Below are positions 33,307 through 43,800 of a DNA stretch of 64,000 bases, in pieces. The stretch is from positions 1 to 64,000 of the forward strand of contig CAYYNP010000013.1 of the NCBI GenBank assembly GCA_964472545.1. Direction: 5' to 3'. The translations under genes and the position numbers were made by a program. Position 1 is the stretch's first letter, and every line of letters starts with the position of its first letter. The notes under the pieces were generated by a model that saw only the letters and a program-made list of their open reading frames with translations, was not told the origin of the DNA and searched no databases. Source of the DNA: CAYYNP01 sp964472545. Its GTDB lineage: Bacteria; Planctomycetota; Planctomycetia; Pirellulales; Thermoguttaceae.

Positions 33307-34284
33307 TCATTTGCGCTCTGGCGCAACCGGCGGCAATTCCCGCGCGGCGAAGGCCTTCCAGCGGCGTTCGATCGCGTCGGTCTGCGGCACGCCTTCGTGT
33401 ACCCACAAGCCGTAGCGCAACCGCAGCGGATTGCCCGGCTCGATGGTGATCGGCCCGCGGAACGTCAGGCAGGCGCCCATCCAGCCGTCGCCGCGGACGT
33501 GGAAGGGTGTGGGATGGTCGGGGTTGGCCGGGTGGTCCATCAGCGTAATGCCGCCGCGGAGTACGTTGGTGACCGGGCCGCTGTAGTCGACCCAGCGGGC
33601 CGGCTGGCGGAAGACCTCGGGCTCGTTGAGTTGGCCTTCGCTGTTGAGGATCCGTCCGCCGCCGTCGTGTACGCCGATCGTCTTGGCCATTCGCACGCCG
33701 ATCAGCCCGAACGGCGTTTGGCCCAACGTGACCGGTTTGCCCGGCGGGGCCTCCAATCGCAGGTCGATGAGCATCAGCCAGCCGTCGGAACTATCGGCTT
33801 TCGTGCCCGGCTCGACCGTCGTGCGGCGCCACTCGTTCATCAATACGCGGCCGGTATCGTCTTGCCAGGAGTTCAACGAGAGCATCCAACTGCCGCGGTC
33901 GGCGTCTTCGTACTGCTGGACCCAACGGTGGACGATCCGGCCCTTGCCGCTGTCTGCCCAGAAGTTCACCCCGCCGACGTCGTGGTGCGAGAGCCAGACC
34001 GAATTGTGGTGGCTATGCGAGTGCGGGTCGCGCGGGTGGCCCATCCGCGTCAGCGAGCGGCCGGCCGGGCCGACCAGCGGATACCAGAACGGCCGCTTTA
34101 GCGTCGGGCCGAAGTGGTATCGGGTCAGTTCACAGCCGTCGAGTTGAAACGAAGCTCGATCGTACGGCAACGGCAGCACTTGCACCCGCGGCACCGGCTT
34201 GGCGTCGGGCAGATCCGCCGCGGCGGCCGCGGCGAAGGAGGCCGTCGAGCAAGCGACCAGCAGCAAGCAGAATCGAGTGGACAT
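33307..34284 (-). CDS. PmoA-family / DUF6807 protein, secreted
   Basis: 325 residues from ATG 34284 with GGAG 9 bases upstream. The signal peptide is CLLLVACSTASFAAAAAA. The body matches the planctomycete 'PmoA family' (PF14100 / DUF6807): RYHFGPTLKRPFWYPLVGPAG, LTRMGHPRDPHSHSHHNSVWLSHHDVGG, RWVDYSGPV, GITLMDHPANPDHPTPFHVRG. The His-rich HSHSHHNS segment suggests metal binding. The family name reflects an old link to methane oxygenase; these proteins are not methane monooxygenases and probably act on carbohydrates. The gene shares strand with the sulfatase encoded upstream (start 35793), separated by the palindromic element at 34311-34390. Confidence 0.88.
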   Translation of the reverse strand: MSTRFCLLLVACSTASFAAAAAADLPDAKPVPRVQVLPLPYDRASFQLDGCELTRYHFGPTLKRPFWYPLVGPAGRSLTRMGHPRDPHSHSHHNSVWLSHHDVGGVNFWADSGKGRIVHRWVQQYEDADRGSWMLSLNSWQDDTGRVLMNEWRRTTVEPGTKADSSDGWLMLIDLRLEAPPGKPVTLGQTPFGLIGVRMAKTIGVHDGGGRILNSEGQLNEPEVFRQPARWVDYSGPVTNVLRGGITLMDHPANPDHPTPFHVRGDGWMGACLTFRGPITIEPGNPLRLRYGLWVHEGVPQTDAIERRWKAFAARELPPVAPERK

Positions 34285-34310
34285 GGGATCAACTCCGAAT
34301 GCACTTATAG

Positions 34311-34390
34311 TAGGCGTCTCGCTCCGCGAGACGCACCAGCGTTGCGACGTCAACATCTCCACATTGACATCTCGCGGAGCGAGATGACTA
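34311..34390. repeat. 80-bp inverted-repeat element with CTCGCTCCGCGAG hairpin
   Basis: The left arm 34311-34331 pairs with the right arm 34370-34390 at 18 of 21 positions. The left arm alone also folds: GCGTCTCGC-TCC-GCGAGACGC. It belongs to the same CATCTCGC / CGTCTCGC palindrome family as the cluster at 8141-8241. It lies between the sulfatase stop and the DUF6807 start. Confidence 0.6.
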
Positions 34391-34401
34391 CATTGGCTCT
34401 T

Positions 34402-35793
34402 CTACTTTGGCCTTCTCTGCCGACCGCCTTCTTCGACGTTGACCTTCGGCAGCCACTCGGCCAGCTTCCGCTTCACTTCGCCGGCCTTCGGGTCTCCGGC
34501 CAGATTGGTCCACTCCATGGGATCGTTTTGATGATCGTAGAGTTCTTCGGTCCCATCGGCGTAGCGGATGTAGCGCCAGCGCTCGCTGCGCACGGCGTGG
34601 TTGTTGCGTCCGTGCGTGGTTACCACGGGCCGGTCCCATGCCACGGCAGGATCGGCCAGCAGCGGCCGCAGGCTCTTGCCTTCGAGTTGCTCGCCGAGGG
34701 GCAACCCGCAGACGTCGGCCAGCGTGGGGTAGATGTCCAACAGGCTGACGGTCCGCTCGCACCGGGTTTCCGGCTTGGTCAGCCCCGGCACGATGAAGAC
34801 CATCGGCACGCGGCCGGCCTCTTCCCATAGGCTGAACTTCCGCCAGTGTTGTTTTTCGCCCAGGTGCCAGCCGTGGTCGGCCCACATCACGATCACCGTC
34901 TTGTCGCCGTCGGGCCGCTTGTCGAGGGCATCCAACAGCCGGCCGATCTGGCCGTCGGCGTAGGTGATCGAGGCCAAGTAGCCTTGCACGGCCTTTTCCC
35001 ATTGCTTGTGGGCGAGCACCTTGGCATGGTCGCCCTCGGGCCTGGCCATGCGGCGGCCCAACAACGGCACGTCGGCCAAGTCGTCCGGTTTGACTTTCGG
35101 CAGCACGATCCCGTCCAGCGGATACTGATCGAAATACTCTCGCGGCGCGTACCAGGGCAAGTGGGGGCGGAATAGCCCGATGGCGAGAAAGTACGGCTGC
35201 TCGTGTTGCTTGGAAAGAAAGTCGATGCCGAAATCGACCACTTGCGTATCGCCCATCGCGTCGTCGTCGGCGTCGACCGGGCCCCAGTCGAAGTGGGCCG
35301 TCTTGGGAATCCCGTTGACGGGGCGATTCTCCGGAGCCGGATCGCCCGGCCGGTTGAAATAGACGTGCCAGGATTGCGGGTCTTTGAAGCCGCCGTGGAA
35401 GAGCTTGCCCGCCCCGTGGACCTTGTATCCGGCGGCCATGAAGTGCTGTGGCAGGGTTACCGCGTCGGGCATCTGCCGCCGCCAGGGGTTCGGGTTGTGG
35501 TAGACGCCGGAGGTCGACGGCCGGATGCCGCAGAGCAGGCTGGCCCGCGAGGGGTTGCAGGCCGGCGCGGAGCAATACGCCCGAGTGAAGAACGTCCCCC
35601 GCCGGGCCAACCGGTCGAGGTTGGGCGTCTTCACGCCGTCGTATCCGCCCAAGAGATTGGTCCAATCGTTCAGATCGTCGACCGCGATAAACAACACGTT
35701 GGGTTTTGCCGTTTCCCCAGCGACAGCGTCTATTGCACCCAGCGACATACCGCCTAGTAAGACGATCGAGGCAAACACGAGACCACGCGACAT
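34402..35793 (-). CDS. Exported sulfatase (iduronate/choline-sulfatase-like, Cys-type)
   Basis: 463 residues from ATG 35793 with AAGGAG upstream. The signal peptide (~1-27) ends IDAVAG. The metal site is NVLFIAVDDLNDW, and the formylglycine signature is C79-N-P-S-R83 in APACNPSRASLLCG. GAGKLFHGGF, FLAIGLFRPHLPWYAP and MWADHGWHLGEKQHW follow. This combination (VDDLNDW, FRPHLPW, DHGWHLGE) is the iduronate-2-sulfatase-like subgroup common in planctomycetes. The predicted role is desulfation of extracellular polysaccharide. The formylglycine maturase must be supplied; the SUMF1 protein at 7237 lacks one of the usual Cys residues. Confidence 0.92.
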   Translation of the reverse strand: MSRGLVFASIVLLGGMSLGAIDAVAGETAKPNVLFIAVDDLNDWTNLLGGYDGVKTPNLDRLARRGTFFTRAYCSAPACNPSRASLLCGIRPSTSGVYHNPNPWRRQMPDAVTLPQHFMAAGYKVHGAGKLFHGGFKDPQSWHVYFNRPGDPAPENRPVNGIPKTAHFDWGPVDADDDAMGDTQVVDFGIDFLSKQHEQPYFLAIGLFRPHLPWYAPREYFDQYPLDGIVLPKVKPDDLADVPLLGRRMARPEGDHAKVLAHKQWEKAVQGYLASITYADGQIGRLLDALDKRPDGDKTVIVMWADHGWHLGEKQHWRKFSLWEEAGRVPMVFIVPGLTKPETRCERTVSLLDIYPTLADVCGLPLGEQLEGKSLRPLLADPAVAWDRPVVTTHGRNNHAVRSERWRYIRYADGTEELYDHQNDPMEWTNLAGDPKAGEVKRKLAEWLPKVNVEEGGRQRRPK

Positions 35794-36083
35794 CACGTTC
35801 TCCTTACTGGGCAACCGAGGATGTCCCCGGCCGAGATGACGGACCGAGAACGTTGACCGACCACGAACGACAACACGGCATGATACTGGCTGGCGGTGAC
35901 GGCTGCAAGCAAACGGATACCGAGATATCGGAGATCGAGAGATGGCCCGCCGTGGGCGGCGGACCGGGATCGCGGGCCTCGATCGAGAACGCGTCGACGG
36001 AGGGCTGCGCGAGGCCGGTCCCGAGCCGCAACGGCTGCGAACTCACGCCAGCGCGTTGCGGGCTCGGCGGCCTTTCCCTGAAC

Positions 36084-38501
36084 CTACGCGGAGACTATCT
36101 TCGCGTCGCTGGGAAGTGGGCCGGCCGCGGTTGCGTCGCCGGCCCGAAGGGTGTCGTCCGTCTTGAATCGACGGACGAGATTGCGAAGCACGGCAGCCTG
36201 GGCCCCGAGTTCCTCGCTGCTGGAGGCCATCTCTTCGCTTCCGGCCGCCGCTTGTTCGGTGATTTCGGCGATGCCTTGGATCGACTCGGAAACTTGCTGG
36301 GCGTTGGTGGCCTGCTCGACGGTGGCGGTGGCGATTTCGGAGATCTTGGCCACGGTGGCTTCGACACCGGCGACGATTTCCTTCAGAGCACTGCCGGTTT
36401 CGTCGCTCAGTTGGGCGCCTTCGCGGACCCGCTGGCTGGACTCCTTGATCAGCGACGTGATTTCGCCGGCCGCCTGGTTGGAGCGTTCGGCCAGTTTGCG
36501 GACTTCGTCGGCCACGACGGCGAAGCCCATGCCGTGCTCTCCGGCCCGGGCGGCTTCGATAGCGGCGTTCAGCGCCAGCAGATTCGTCTGGCTGGCGATT
36601 TCGGAGATGACCTGAATGATCTCGGCAATCTGATCCGAGCTGGTGCGGATCAGGTTCATCGCATCGGCCGAGCGGCTGACGGCCTGCCCACCCTGCTCGG
36701 CCAGTGCGTTGGTCTTCTTGGCCACGGCGTCGGCTTCGTGCGAGTTGGTCTTGACGCCGTCGATCGACGCGGTCAACTCTTCGATCGCCGCGCTGACTTC
36801 CTCCACGCTGGAACTCTGGGTTTGGGCTCCCGAGGCCAGCGATTGAGAGCTTTCGGCGATGACGCGGGAGCCGTCGGTAAACTGCGTTGCGCTGTCGGTG
36901 ACTTGTCCGATAACGCCGGAGAGGTCTTCGAGCATGCGCTTGACGCCGGCGGCCAATTCGTCGACCGGTTGATCGCCCTCGACGGTGACCTCTTGCGTCA
37001 GGTCGCCGTCGGCCGCGGCGGCCACGACCTTCAGTAGTCCGTCCACTTTACGCCGCAACGTTTCGGCCTCCCGGCGTTCCGTGTCGGCGGCGTCGGCGGC
37101 CTGCCGTTCGGCCTGTTGCTTCTCGGCGAAGAAGGCTTTCAGCCCGTTTCCCAATTGGCCCAGGGCGTCTTCGCCGCTGACCTCGAGCTGCATCGAATAG
37201 TCTTGCTTGGCCACATGGTTGGCCACTTCGAGGATGTGCTTGACTTTGCGTTCGGATTCCTCGGCCTCCTGTTGCCCGGCCTCGGCACGTTGACGCTGCT
37301 CTTCGGCCTTCTGGGCTTGGGATTCCTGTTCGCGCTGGGCGGCCTCCTCCACGTCGCGGATGGTCCGCTGAAGGCTATCCGCCATCTCGTTCAACGCGGT
37401 TGCCAGTTCGCCGACTTCATCCTTCTGGGTGATATCCAAGCGCTCGCTCAACTGCCCGGCGGCGATCGAGTTAGCGAAATCGGCGCTGCGGCGCAGCGGT
37501 TTGGCGATCGCACGGCTGAGGCCAAATGCGACCAGCAGAGCAAACACCAAGGCGGCGATTCCTGCGATCTTGGACATGCTTGTCGCCGAATCCGCGCTGT
37601 CGACCGTTGCGCCGGCTCTGGCGTTCTCGCTTTCCAGTGCGGCTTCGGCGATCTGTGTCACGAGGGGTTCGACCTGGTGGATCTTCGCCCGGAGCGTCTC
37701 GATGACCGATGCGATTTCGACGTCTTTGGCGACCAGGGCGTCGAACGACTTCTTGTATTGATCGAGGCCAGTGGCCACGGACCGCTTCTGTTCGTCGGTA
37801 AGGCCGGATGTTTCTGCCGCGGTTGCCAGGTCGGCCACGGCAGCGTGCGTCTTGCCGACGTATTTCTCCGTGCCGCGGAGCAGGTAGTCCTTCTCGCCGC
37901 GGCGAATCTGCAACAGAAGCGCGCGGCCGTCGGGAATATCGAGCGCCTTGAGGCTCTCTTCCAAGTCGTGGACCACGTTGCGGAAGTCGCCTTGAAGCCC
38001 CGAGTTGTGATCGAGCCCTCTTTCCTGCCATGCGACAACCAGCCGGCGGAACGCGGCCACGTACTCGTCGGCCAGCGTTACGATCTGCCGTGCGTTGTCG
38101 GCGGAGTCGTCGTCGCCGGAGAGTTGTGCCAATTCGAGAATCGCGTTGGCTTCCCTCTTCACGCCGGCGGAGTTATCCTCCAGCTTTGCCAGGTACTTGA
38201 TATCGTGCCGCAGCAGGAAGTCCTTCTCGTTGCGGCGGCATTGCAGCATGAGGCATTCGCCGGTCTGGGCCCGGCGCTGGATCTCCACCTCGTGGTCCAA
38301 GAGGCTCTCGAACGCGGTCGTGGTCGACGTGTTGGACCAGAGAGAAAGGCCCCAGGCGCCGCCTAGAAACAGCACCACAACCAGAAATCCGATTCCGATC
38401 TTGACGGCCAACTTCAGGTTGTTCCAGCGGGCCTTGACGGCGCGCACCGGGCCCGAGTTGGTGAGCATTCCAACGGCAGACATCTTCGGCGGACTCTGCA
38501 T
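36084..38501 (-). CDS. Methyl-accepting chemotaxis protein
   Basis: 805 residues from ATG 38501, preceded by AAAGGAG. TM1 (~31-54, LAVKIGIGFLVVVLFLGGAW) leads to a ~255-residue periplasmic helical sensor in which NEKDFLLR and GEKDYLLRG repeat, the pattern of helical-bundle sensors with a DFLLR motif. TM2 (~312-332) is followed by a HAMP domain (SRAIAKPLRRSADFANSIAAG), a coiled coil rich in Gln/Glu/Ala, and a second HAMP-like stretch (GDLTQEVTVEGDQPVDELA). The signalling hairpin is at ~637-660 (NLLALNAAIEAARAGEHG, FAVVADEVRKLAERS). No CheA/CheW gene is present. An unrelated long N-terminal extension (to 38948) is rejected. A two-component cluster lies upstream. Confidence 0.95.
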   Translation of the reverse strand: MQSPPKMSAVGMLTNSGPVRAVKARWNNLKLAVKIGIGFLVVVLFLGGAWGLSLWSNTSTTTAFESLLDHEVEIQRRAQTGECLMLQCRRNEKDFLLRHDIKYLAKLEDNSAGVKREANAILELAQLSGDDDSADNARQIVTLADEYVAAFRRLVVAWQERGLDHNSGLQGDFRNVVHDLEESLKALDIPDGRALLLQIRRGEKDYLLRGTEKYVGKTHAAVADLATAAETSGLTDEQKRSVATGLDQYKKSFDALVAKDVEIASVIETLRAKIHQVEPLVTQIAEAALESENARAGATVDSADSATSMSKIAGIAALVFALLVAFGLSRAIAKPLRRSADFANSIAAGQLSERLDITQKDEVGELATALNEMADSLQRTIRDVEEAAQREQESQAQKAEEQRQRAEAGQQEAEESERKVKHILEVANHVAKQDYSMQLEVSGEDALGQLGNGLKAFFAEKQQAERQAADAADTERREAETLRRKVDGLLKVVAAAADGDLTQEVTVEGDQPVDELAAGVKRMLEDLSGVIGQVTDSATQFTDGSRVIAESSQSLASGAQTQSSSVEEVSAAIEELTASIDGVKTNSHEADAVAKKTNALAEQGGQAVSRSADAMNLIRTSSDQIAEIIQVISEIASQTNLLALNAAIEAARAGEHGMGFAVVADEVRKLAERSNQAAGEITSLIKESSQRVREGAQLSDETGSALKEIVAGVEATVAKISEIATATVEQATNAQQVSESIQGIAEITEQAAAGSEEMASSSEELGAQAAVLRNLVRRFKTDDTLRAGDATAAGPLPSDAKIVSA

Positions 38502-38968
38502 CACTCGACTCCTTTGGCAACTAAGACATGAAATGGGGTCTTCGGGCAATCTGACGTCGAACGGTCCCGACGCCCGCGGTCTAATCCAGACTGGCTCGCC
38601 AAAGCCCGGCGTGCCGCGTCCTCTTGCCGCAAGTTGTTGCGGGGTTCCGCAAGTCCCGGGACGATCGCCGTTTGCAGTTTCCCGTTGGTCGGCTCCGGCC
38701 AAGAGTACCTTGTGGCGGCTCCCCGTGCCTGACGCAGTTGCGCCATCTGCCTCGGGCTGCTCCGGTTCGACTGCGTGCCGCCGGCGTTGCGGGGACCCGC
38801 GAGAGATTTCGGACACTGCGTCTTGCGGCGAGGCGAAATCAGGGCGATCATTCTCAGTAGAGGCCGCCGTTTGCCGCCGAGGTGGCGCAGTTGCGCCGAG
38901 ACCCGAGTTGCCGCTGCGTTGATGCCGATAGGACTCGAGGGGCCACAACCCCGGAAAAGAGAGACAGT
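38502..38968. other. 467-bp divergent intergenic region
   Basis: It lies between the chemoreceptor start (minus) and the receiver protein start (plus). Frames across it are open on both strands but the translations are not protein-like. It probably carries the promoters of both genes. The palindrome GGCGCA-GT-TGCGCC near 38884 could be an operator, but with one copy I cannot support that. Confidence 0.45.
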
Positions 38969-39400
38969 ATGAGCGAGCATCTGAAGATGCTGCTGATCGA
39001 CGACGACGAACTGTTGGTTGAATCGACCGGCGTGCTGGTCGGTCGGCGCTTTGCGGAGAAGGTCGCCCTGACGGGGATGTCCGATTCGGTCGCCGCCAAG
39101 CGCTGGATCGACGCCCACGCTCCCGACCTCGTCCTGACCGACCTACAGATGCCGGCCGTCGACGGGTTCGAGATCCTCCGCGCGGCGAGGAAGCGCAATC
39201 CTTATTGCCAGGTGATCATTCAGTCGGGGCACTTCTCCGCATCCGCGCTAAGCTTGGCGCTTCGGTTGGAGGCGTCCGACTACGTGCAGAAGTCTTCGGG
39301 CTATGAAGACGTACTCGAGGCCGTCGCATGTGCCTACCGCCGCGTTGTGCGGTGGAAGCAGGCCCTGTCGACATCGATGGCCTGCTCCAGAGAAGCCTGA
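38969..39400 (+). CDS. Stand-alone response regulator receiver protein
   Basis: 143 residues, a single receiver domain with no output domain. The acidic pocket is Asp11-Asp12-Asp13 (LLIDDDE), the phosphoacceptor is Asp58 (VLTDLQMPAVDG), the Thr/Ser position is Ser86 (IIQSGH), and the conserved Lys is 108 (DYVQKSSG). All catalytic positions are present, so phosphorylation is expected. A short basic tail follows. It may be a CheY-like output for the chemoreceptor next door or a phosphate sink for the kinase at 40887-44888. It converges with the FixJ-type gene at 39403, with only two bases between stops. Confidence 0.93.
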   Translation: MSEHLKMLLIDDDELLVESTGVLVGRRFAEKVALTGMSDSVAAKRWIDAHAPDLVLTDLQMPAVDGFEILRAARKRNPYCQVIIQSGHFSASALSLALRLEASDYVQKSSGYEDVLEAVACAYRRVVRWKQALSTSMACSREA

Positions 39401-39402
39401 TC

Positions 39403-40050
39403 TCACCCGGCGATCGGGCGGAGGGAGCGCGTTTCTTCGGCCGCCTGCAGCACGCCGATCTGTCGTGCCAACTCGATCAGAGACAGGACCCCCATCTTTT
39501 GCAGGATGGCCGATCGCAGGCGATCGACGGTCCGCCGGCCCACGCCCAAGTCGGCTGCGATCACGCGGTTCGGCTTATCGGCCAACGCCATCTCCATCAC
39601 GCGGCGCTCGCGATCGGTGAGCGTGTCGACGCGTCGCCGCAAATCTCCGTATCTGGAGGCCTCCTCGCGCTTCTGCCGGTTCACACGAAAGGCCTTGCGG
39701 ATCGCGTCGGTCAGTTCATTGGCTCGATAGGGCTTCTCGAGCACCGTGAGCGCACCGTTTCGCATCGCACGTACCGTGGCGGGCACGTCGGCAAACGCGC
39801 TGATCAAGATCACCGGCAGCGTGCTGCCCAGTTCGGCCAAACGGGCCTGTAACTGAAGGCCGTCGATGCCCTGCAGCACCAGGTCGACCAACAGGCAGCC
39901 GGCGAGCGAGGGGTCGTATCGCGCGAGAAACGCCTCGGCGGACGAGAAGGTTTCGTAGCGAACGTCCAGCGACGAAGCCAACGCCGTGATGCTCTCTAGA
40001 GCATCCGGCTCGTCGTCGACGACAAACAGAATGGGGTCGGACGGGGCCAT
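39403..40050 (-). CDS. FixJ-type response regulator (receiver plus LuxR-type HTH)
   Basis: 215 residues. The receiver domain (~5-122) has acidic Asp12-Asp13, phosphoacceptor Asp56 (CLLVDLVLQGIDG), Ser84 and Lys106 (VLEKPYRANEL). The GerE/LuxR helix-turn-helix (~150-208) is LTDRERRVMEMALADKPNRV, then IAADLGVGRRTVDRLRSAIL, ending in the KMGVLSLIELARQIGV helix. FixJ-family regulators activate transcription after phosphorylation by PAS-kinases. The start is taken at 40050, with a weak AAAGAG upstream. It shares strand with the other FixJ-like gene, separated by 232 bp without features. Confidence 0.93.
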   Translation of the reverse strand: MAPSDPILFVVDDEPDALESITALASSLDVRYETFSSAEAFLARYDPSLAGCLLVDLVLQGIDGLQLQARLAELGSTLPVILISAFADVPATVRAMRNGALTVLEKPYRANELTDAIRKAFRVNRQKREEASRYGDLRRRVDTLTDRERRVMEMALADKPNRVIAADLGVGRRTVDRLRSAILQKMGVLSLIELARQIGVLQAAEETRSLRPIAG

Positions 40051-40282
40051 GGGGGCTCTTTCTGACGATGGGGCCAATTGGCGCGCGGCAACACACACCG
40101 GCGCAAACGGGAGGCTGCATACTACCTAGAATTGTCGGCCAGTTTGGCGCGGCCGCAAGGTAGCAGTTGCCGTGATCTTCTGCGGGTTGCCGCAAGCGGG
40201 CGGGAGCTGCGTTCTGCCCCGGCGACCCGCTGCGCCGCGCGCTGCCGCCAGCCACTCCGGATCGCGGCCGCTCGTCGATCGA

Positions 40283-40897
40283 TCAGGCCCGCGGATTCGC
40301 CTCCATCGCCAGCCGGACGAGTTCCGCCACGGAGTCGGCCTGCATCTTGGCAAACACCTCTTGGCGGCGGGCTTCCACCGTGCGGATGCTGACGTCGAGT
40401 TCCATGGCGATGACCTTGTTGGCCTTGCCCGCCACGATCATCTCCATCACCGTGCGCTGGGTCGGCGTGAGCGTTTCGATGCAGCGGCGCAGCCGCAGAC
40501 GATGCTCGTGAGCCTCACGGGCATCGGCGTTCTGCTTCAGGGCCTTGCGGATGGCGTCCCAAAGTTCGTTCTCCTCGCAGGGCTTTTCCAGCAGGGTGAC
40601 GGCTCCGCCCTGCATGGCGCGAACGGTCAGCGGGGTCCTGGCATAGGCCGTCATCACGACCACCGGAAGCTGAACGTCGAGTTCGCGTAGTCTTTCCTGA
40701 AGCTCCAGGCCACTCATGCCGAGCATGCGGACGTCGGTCACCAGACAGCCCGGCCGCGAGGTCACGTGGTGTTCGAGGAACGCCTCGGCGGAGTCGAACG
40801 ACTCGGCACGGATGCCCATCGAACGCACCAGGGCACAGACGGACGTTCGCGCCAGTTCGTCGTCGTCGACGACAAAGACGGTTGGTTCATCGGCCAT
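40283..40897 (-). CDS. FixJ-type response regulator, overlapping the kinase gene
   Basis: 204 residues. The receiver has Asp11-Asp12-Asp13, phosphoacceptor Asp55 (CLVTDVRMLGMSG), Thr83 and Lys105 (LLEKPCEENELWD). The LuxR-type HTH (~140-195) contains LTPTQRTVMEMIVAGKANKV and IAMELDVSIRTVEARRQEVF. The start codon lies 11 bases inside the end of the kinase gene, so the two are translationally coupled and almost certainly cognate. It resembles the gene at 39403-40050 in layout; the two are probably ancient duplicates. Confidence 0.95.
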   Translation of the reverse strand: MADEPTVFVVDDDELARTSVCALVRSMGIRAESFDSAEAFLEHHVTSRPGCLVTDVRMLGMSGLELQERLRELDVQLPVVVMTAYARTPLTVRAMQGGAVTLLEKPCEENELWDAIRKALKQNADAREAHEHRLRLRRCIETLTPTQRTVMEMIVAGKANKVIAMELDVSIRTVEARRQEVFAKMQADSVAELVRLAMEANPRA

Positions 40898-43800
40898 CGG
40901 CTTGACCCTCCTCGATCACCGGCAGTGTGAAATGGAACGTCGCCCCTGCGTCGCGGTTCGCCGTCGCGCGGAGTTCTCCTCCGTGTGCTTCGACGATCGT
41001 GTTGGCGATTGCCAGCCCGATACCCAATCCGTTCGGTTTGGTGGAAACGAACGCATCGAAGATCCTCAGATCCTCTCCGGACGGCAGCCCGCGACCGTTG
41101 TCGGCGATGGAGACGTTGACGAAGTCGCCTGCGATCTCCGTGCGGATGGCGATCTCCGGCTTCTCCTGAAGCCCCTCTTCGGCGGCCTCGCAGGCGTTCT
41201 GCAGCAAGTTGACGAGTACCTGCTGGGTTTCGACGCGATCGACGTAAACCGTTGGCGACACCTCGGGCTGCTCTCGCCGGACGGCGATACTCCGGCGGCG
41301 GGCCTCAAAGGCAACCAACTGAATCGACTCGTCGAGGATCTCTTCGAGCGGGCAGAAGGAGCGCTTCGATTCGGTTCGCCGGGCAAACGCCCGCAACCGC
41401 TTGACGGTCTCCGCGGCGTGTGTGGCCGCCCTTCCGATACCGGCGTTCCACTCGCGCAGTTCGTCGAGATTCGTACCGTCTGAAGCGGCCAGCAGGTTGG
41501 CGCCGGCTTCGGCGAAGTTGCGGATCGCGTACAACGGCTGGTTGACTTCGTGGGCGATTCCGGCCACCATTTCGCCCATCGCCGAGAGTCGGGCTACGTG
41601 GGCCAATTGCGACTGCATTTGCCGCAGCCTTTCGTCCGTCTGCCGGCGCTCGGTGACGTCGCGATCGACGCCGCGGAAGCCCAGCAATTCTCCCTGGGTG
41701 TCGAAGATCGCCACGGCGTTGCTTTCGAGATAACGCCAGCCGCCGTCCTTGTGCTGCCAGCGGATCACCAGATCGCGCCAGCCGCGCCGCTGGGCAATCC
41801 ACTTCGGTAGGTTCCGTTGAACGTACTCGCGATCTTCGGTCTGTATCAGGTCGAGGCTATTGTGCCCGACCAATTCCTCCGGACGGTAGCCCAAGATGTC
41901 CTCCACGGCCGGGTTGCAGTAGGTGTGGACGCCATTCACGTCGATCGACCAGATCCAGTCTTGGGAGGTTTCCACGACGGCACGGATCGCTTCCTCGCTT
42001 TCCCGCAGGGCTTCCTCCGCCCGCATGCGTTCCAGTTCGGCTGCGGCCCGAATCGAGAAGATTTCGAGCAACGATTCCGTCAGAGGCGCCTCCTCCATGG
42101 GGCGATCGTCCAGCACCGCGAGAAGCCCGATGACGTTCCCTGCCGAATCGCGAAGTGGCGTGCCCATGTAGCCTTCCACGCCCATGTCGATCAGCAGTTG
42201 GTCCTCCGGAAAACCTCGCTGCACGTTATTGGGGTAGGTACACGTACCTTCGATGGTGACGTTTGCACACGGCGTTCCGGCCAGATCGTATCGAAAGTTA
42301 TCCGCCGGGCCGTGGCCGGCCCAGACGGCCAAAGTTGCCGCGCTATCCGGCCCGGGGCCCGCCGTCTCAGCGACCATGGCATAGCGTACTCCAAGAGCTG
42401 ACGCCAGATTCTGGACCAGGTTCTGGAAGAACGCCTCACCTACGGCCCCCGAGGTCCCCGCGACCACGCTTCGAAACGTCTCTTCTGTCCGCTTGCGCTC
42501 GGTAACGTCACGCCCCGCACCTTGGAATTCAACGAGTTGACCGTCTTCATCAAGAATCGCCCGGTTGGTCCATTGATGCCAACGGGCTTCGCCGTCCGCG
42601 GTGATGACTCGGTGCTCGTAAGTGGCTACCGGATTCGCCCGACTCAGCGAGGCAAAATGTTCGTGGACCACGGATTCGTCCTCGGGATGGACCAGGGGTA
42701 TGAATCGGTGTCCGACAAGTTCGTCGTAGTCCTTGCCAAAATAGCGGCAGTACGCCTCGTTGACGAAGGTCAGCGTGCCGTCGGGCAGGTTTCGGCAGAT
42801 CAACTCGGTCTGGTCTTGTACGATGGCGCGGTAACGAGCCTCGCTTCTGAGCAGCTCTACTTCCGTCCGCTTGCGCTCGGTAATGTCGCGGACGATCGCG
42901 AAGACGAGGAATCTCCCCCCCAGTTCAAACCGGTTCAGGCTCACCTCGGCATCGAAGGGAGTACCGTCGTAGCGATAATGCCGCCACTCGAAGAACAGTG
43001 GACGACCGCCATAGGCCTCCGCAAGCAACCCTAGCGCCTTCTCTCGCGAGTCGCGTCCGTCGGGCTGGCGCGGCGGAGAGAACCGATCGGGTGGTTTGTT
43101 GAGGATCTGCTCCGCAGTGCAGCCGAACAATTGCAGCGTCTGAGGATTGCAGTCCACGAACAGCTCGCCGTCCATCACGAAGATTGCGTCGTTGGCCGCC
43201 TCGAACAAGGAGCGATATTGCTCTTCACTTGCCCGCAATGCGACTTCCGCTTGCTTGCGCTTGGTGACGTCACGCACGATCGCCAGCACGTCGCCCGCTT
43301 CGTGGGGCACCATGCGGGCCTCGTAGTCGCGCTGGTCGACCTCGGAGAATCGCAAGCGGTACTCGAAGACCTCCATGCTGTCGTTATCGATGCACTGCGC
43401 AATGTGGTGCAAATACTTGTCGGCCGTATCTGCGGGCAAGAGTTCGCCGAGGCCGCGGCCGACGATGTCCTCCGGAGGCACAAACAACTGATTTCGGCTC
43501 GATGCATAGAAGTCTTTGTGCAGACCGTCTCGCGTGAGGCGGAACATCATGTCGGGCAGGGCGTTGAGGATCGCCCGGTTGTTCGCTTCACTCTCCTGTA
43601 GCGCCCTCTCGGCCCGTTTGCGTTCCGTGATATCAAGAATCACTCCGTCGAGATACTCGATGGCCCCGTCTTCTGAGAGGACGCCGCGCCCCCGCTCCAA
43701 TACCCAGCGAATCCCGCCGTTGGCGTGCAGGATACGGTATTCGAGGCTGAACGGTTCGTTGTCGCCAACGGCCCGTTGGACGACTTGCCATACTTCCTCG

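Noticed and set aside
33307..34284. Annotation as particulate methane monooxygenase subunit PmoA
   Set aside because: The 'PmoA family' label is historical; the protein is a secreted DUF6807-type protein without the membrane helices of methane monooxygenase.
34388..35665. 425-codon minus-strand frame overlapping the second sulfatase
   Set aside because: Out of frame with the sulfatase gene on the same strand; Arg-rich shadow without motifs.
38502..38948. 149-residue N-terminal extension of the chemoreceptor
   Set aside because: An AAAGGAG and ATG at 38501 followed directly by a normal TM1 mark the true start; the extension is Arg/Pro/Ser-rich with no domain.
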